A stretch of DNA of 64,000 bases from positions 124,001 to 188,000 of the forward strand of contig NZ_JAEHFX010000001.1 in NCBI RefSeq assembly GCF_016623615.1, written 5' to 3'. The notes below the pieces were generated by a model. That model did not search any database. It was given only the letters and a program-made list of their open reading frames with translations, and was not told the DNA's origin. The position numbers were made by a program, and so were the translations under genes. Position 1 is the stretch's first letter, and each line of letters opens with the position of its first letter. Positions 62,868 through 64,000 of the stretch are shown here, in pieces. Source of the stretch: Adhaeribacter terrigena (GTDB lineage: Bacteria; Bacteroidota; Bacteroidia; Cytophagales; Hymenobacteraceae).

Positions 62868-62894
62868 AAAGCCCTCCCTTGAATCAGGGGAGGG
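62868..62894 (-). terminator. Terminator of udk
   Basis: On the minus strand CCCTCCCC pairs with GGGAGGG around an 8-nt loop, followed by CTTTTTATTTTT; 33 nt after the udk stop. Confidence 0.85.
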
Positions 62895-62926
62895 TTAGGT
62901 CAAGTTAGCAGCTCAGCAACTAAAAG

Positions 62927-63547
62927 CTATTGCCCGATTTTCGTATTCAGGAAAGAAACCAGCACTTCCAGGCCGCGCTCGAACTGGTTGTTGTTCGGGA
63001 TAATGATGTCGGCGTCGTTTTTGAAAGGCTTTATGTATTTTTCGTAGGTGGGCGCCACGTGGTGGGTGTAGCGATAAAGCACGTCGTCCAGGTCGTAGCC
63101 GCGCTCTACTTTGTCGCGCAGGATACGGCGGTGCAGTTTAATATATTCCTTAGCGTCTATATATACTTTCAGGTCGAGCAGTTTGGCCACTTCTTCGAAG
63201 TAGAAAACAAAAATACCTTCTACTACCACGATCGGGGCCGGCTTGAAAATGAGGTCTTTGGCTACTACGTTGGGGTTGTTGAAGGTGTACTCTTTGCGGG
63301 AAAACGTTTCGCCGCGGCTTATTTTTAATACGTCCTGCGCATATTCGTGGGCGTTTATGCAGCTGGGCAGGTCGAAATTGATGATGCCGTTCTGATCGGT
63401 GATCTGCTGGTCACGCTCGTGGTAATAATTATCCTGCGAAATGAGGCAAATATCTTCGGGGGCAAAGGAAGCTAAAAGTTTATTCAGAAAAGTGGTTTTC
63501 CCGGATGCGCTTCCGCCTGTAATTCCGACGATAAATGGTTTCTGCAT
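62927..63547 (-). CDS. udk: Uridine kinase
   Basis: Phosphorylates uridine and cytidine in pyrimidine salvage. The 206-aa protein has the P-loop GITGGSASGKTTF, DNYYHERDQQ, the lid region INFDLPSCINAHEYAQDVL, IVVVEGIFVFYFEEVAKLLDLKVYIDA, and RRILRDKVERGYDLDDVLYRYTHHVAPTYEKYI. Length is typical of the single-domain bacterial enzyme. A TAACTTTG -7 box lies 24 nt upstream. It has its own terminator. Confidence 0.96.
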   Translation of the reverse strand: MQKPFIVGITGGSASGKTTFLNKLLASFAPEDICLISQDNYYHERDQQITDQNGIINFDLPSCINAHEYAQDVLKISRGETFSRKEYTFNNPNVVAKDLIFKPAPIVVVEGIFVFYFEEVAKLLDLKVYIDAKEYIKLHRRILRDKVERGYDLDDVLYRYTHHVAPTYEKYIKPFKNDADIIIPNNNQFERGLEVLVSFLNTKIGQ

Positions 63548-63570
63548 GGTTTTGTAAATTAATCAGCCTG

Positions 63571-63578
63571 CAAAGTTA
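63571..63578 (-). promoter_or_regulatory. Putative -7 box for udk
   Basis: TAACTTTG on the minus strand, 24 nt upstream of the ATG; no clear -33 box. Confidence 0.5.
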
Positions 63579-63712
63579 ACTGAAAATGTTTAGAAGATTA
63601 CTGCATGCAGATCAGGTTTTCGGCTGAAAAAGGTCATTGTTAAAATGCCTTGCGCTTCCAGACTGAGTTTTCCGGATTCTTGGTAGCTTCTGAACAGAGG
63701 TTCACCAAAAAG

Positions 63713-63751
63713 AAAACGGTATGGTTTTCAGGCTGAAAACCATACCGTTTT
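63713..63751. terminator. Perfect palindrome made of two opposed E29 copies
   Basis: Arms of 19 bp (AAAACGGTATGGTTTTCAG and its complement) around one G. A plus-strand E29 (63713-63741) and a minus-strand E29 (63723-63751) overlap head to head. On the minus strand it is followed by CTTTTT and lies 21 nt after the rdgB stop, so it can act as that gene's terminator. Confidence 0.85.
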
Positions 63752-63771
63752 TATGCGGATTGTTCTTAACG

Positions 63772-64000
63772 TTAATAAACGGTACCAAATTTTTCGCTCA
63801 GGTAAGCTACCAGTTTGGCAATTGCCTGCCCGCGGTGACTGATCTTGTTCTTTTCTTCGGGGCTTATTTCGGCAAAGGTCTGGGTGTAGCCGTTCGGCAC
63901 AAAAACCGCATCGTAACCAAAGCCGTTGGTGCCGCGCTGTTCTGTTATTATTTCGCCTTCCACAATGCCTTCAAAATCAAAATATTCGCCGTCTAAAACC
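63772..64000 (-). CDS. RdgB/HAM1-family non-canonical purine NTP pyrophosphatase (5' part outside window)
   Basis: House-cleaning enzyme that removes dITP, XTP and similar nucleotides. Only the C-terminal 75 codons are in view. They show the diagnostic GTNGFGYDAVFVPNGYTQTFAEISPEEKNKISHRGQAIAKL, which carries the conserved F-G-Y-D and S-H-R-G residues. The stop is at 63772. A palindromic terminator made from two E29 copies follows. The N-terminus and start lie beyond position 64000. Confidence 0.95.
   Translation of the reverse strand, partial: VLDGEYFDFEGIVEGEIITEQRGTNGFGYDAVFVPNGYTQTFAEISPEEKNKISHRGQAIAKLVAYLSEKFGTVY

Larger units (their letters stand above)
62157..62926. other. 770-bp gene-free stretch made of repeats
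   Basis: No credible gene. It contains two E29 copies, a TCATCC solo repeat, the second 208-bp repeat, an AATCC-rich tract (about 62630-62755), a CTCCCC hairpin and the udk terminator. Confidence 0.8.

Overview
The window reads as chromosomal DNA of a Bacteroidota bacterium, most likely order Cytophagales near Hymenobacter, Pontibacter or Adhaeribacter. The evidence is two secreted giants ending in the gliding-motility-associated (type IX secretion, type B) sorting domain, a TonB-dependent receptor, a fused SecDF, the rplM-rpsI-rpsB-tsf gene order, and promoters of the Bacteroidota type (TTTG, about 19-21 bp, TAnnTTTG) without Shine-Dalgarno sequences. The genus is inference. No tRNA, rRNA, CRISPR array, prophage or complete insertion sequence was seen.

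Layout. 1-3.4 kb: the N-terminal part of an S9 peptidase, a small conserved protein and a PIG-V-like membrane glycosyltransferase. 3.5-7.1 kb: an outer-membrane barrel facing the ribosomal operon. 7.1-11.7 kb: a lipoprotein, a pseudouridine synthase, a PhoR/PhoB-like two-component pair and an aldose epimerase relative. 12.4-13.5 kb: nicotinamide riboside kinase-like protein plus PnuC. 13.6-18.8 kb: rhodanese, guaB, then a PP2C/STAS/HATPase partner-switching operon. 19.5-24.3 kb: two parvulin-type periplasmic prolyl isomerases and a MoxR ATPase. 24.5-32.2 kb: an FAD-dependent oxidoreductase, an RDD protein, a dihaem peroxidase, recA and a DUF3108 protein. 32.4-39.3 kb: a secreted PKD-rich protein and a TPP-riboswitch-controlled TonB receptor. 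40-47.7 kb: acyl-CoA dehydrogenase, a GIY-YIG gene between inverted repeats, ruvB, an exported RidA-like protein, queG, a BatD-like protein and aroC. 47.7-50.2 kb: three AT-rich genes organised like integron gene cassettes. 50.2-64 kb: NmrA-like reductase, Na+/H+ antiporter, Nfu, a second secreted sorting-domain protein, YitT, secDF, udk and the end of an rdgB/HAM1 gene.

Three layers stand out beyond ordinary genes. First, a 29-nt element of fixed length (called E29 here) occurs about 45 times. Its pattern is AAAACG[C/G]TA, three variable bases ([T/G][G/C]N), TTTT, six variable bases, then AAAAA[G/C]T. It sits at most gene boundaries, often touching a stop codon, a start codon or a terminator, and two copies lie inside genes. 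Second, the three genes at 47.8-50.05 kb are separated by attC-like imperfect palindromes. The first bases of each unit pair with the core site at its own end, which is the signature of integron cassettes, yet no integrase is visible. Third, a GIY-YIG endonuclease gene is enclosed by about 50-bp inverted repeats that encode its C-terminus, and diverged solo copies of the repeat lie elsewhere. Four further intergenic repeat families (about 385 bp, about 208 bp, a 38-bp hairpin, and degenerate AATCC runs) fill most long gaps.

Functional links. Thiamine uptake (TPP riboswitch plus TonB receptor), NAD precursor salvage (PnuC plus kinase), envelope biogenesis (SecDF, two parvulins, T9SS cargo) and a phosphatase-driven partner switch are the main modules. 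Start codons were moved inward from the longest reading frame wherever a signal peptide, conserved N-terminus or upstream riboswitch decided it.
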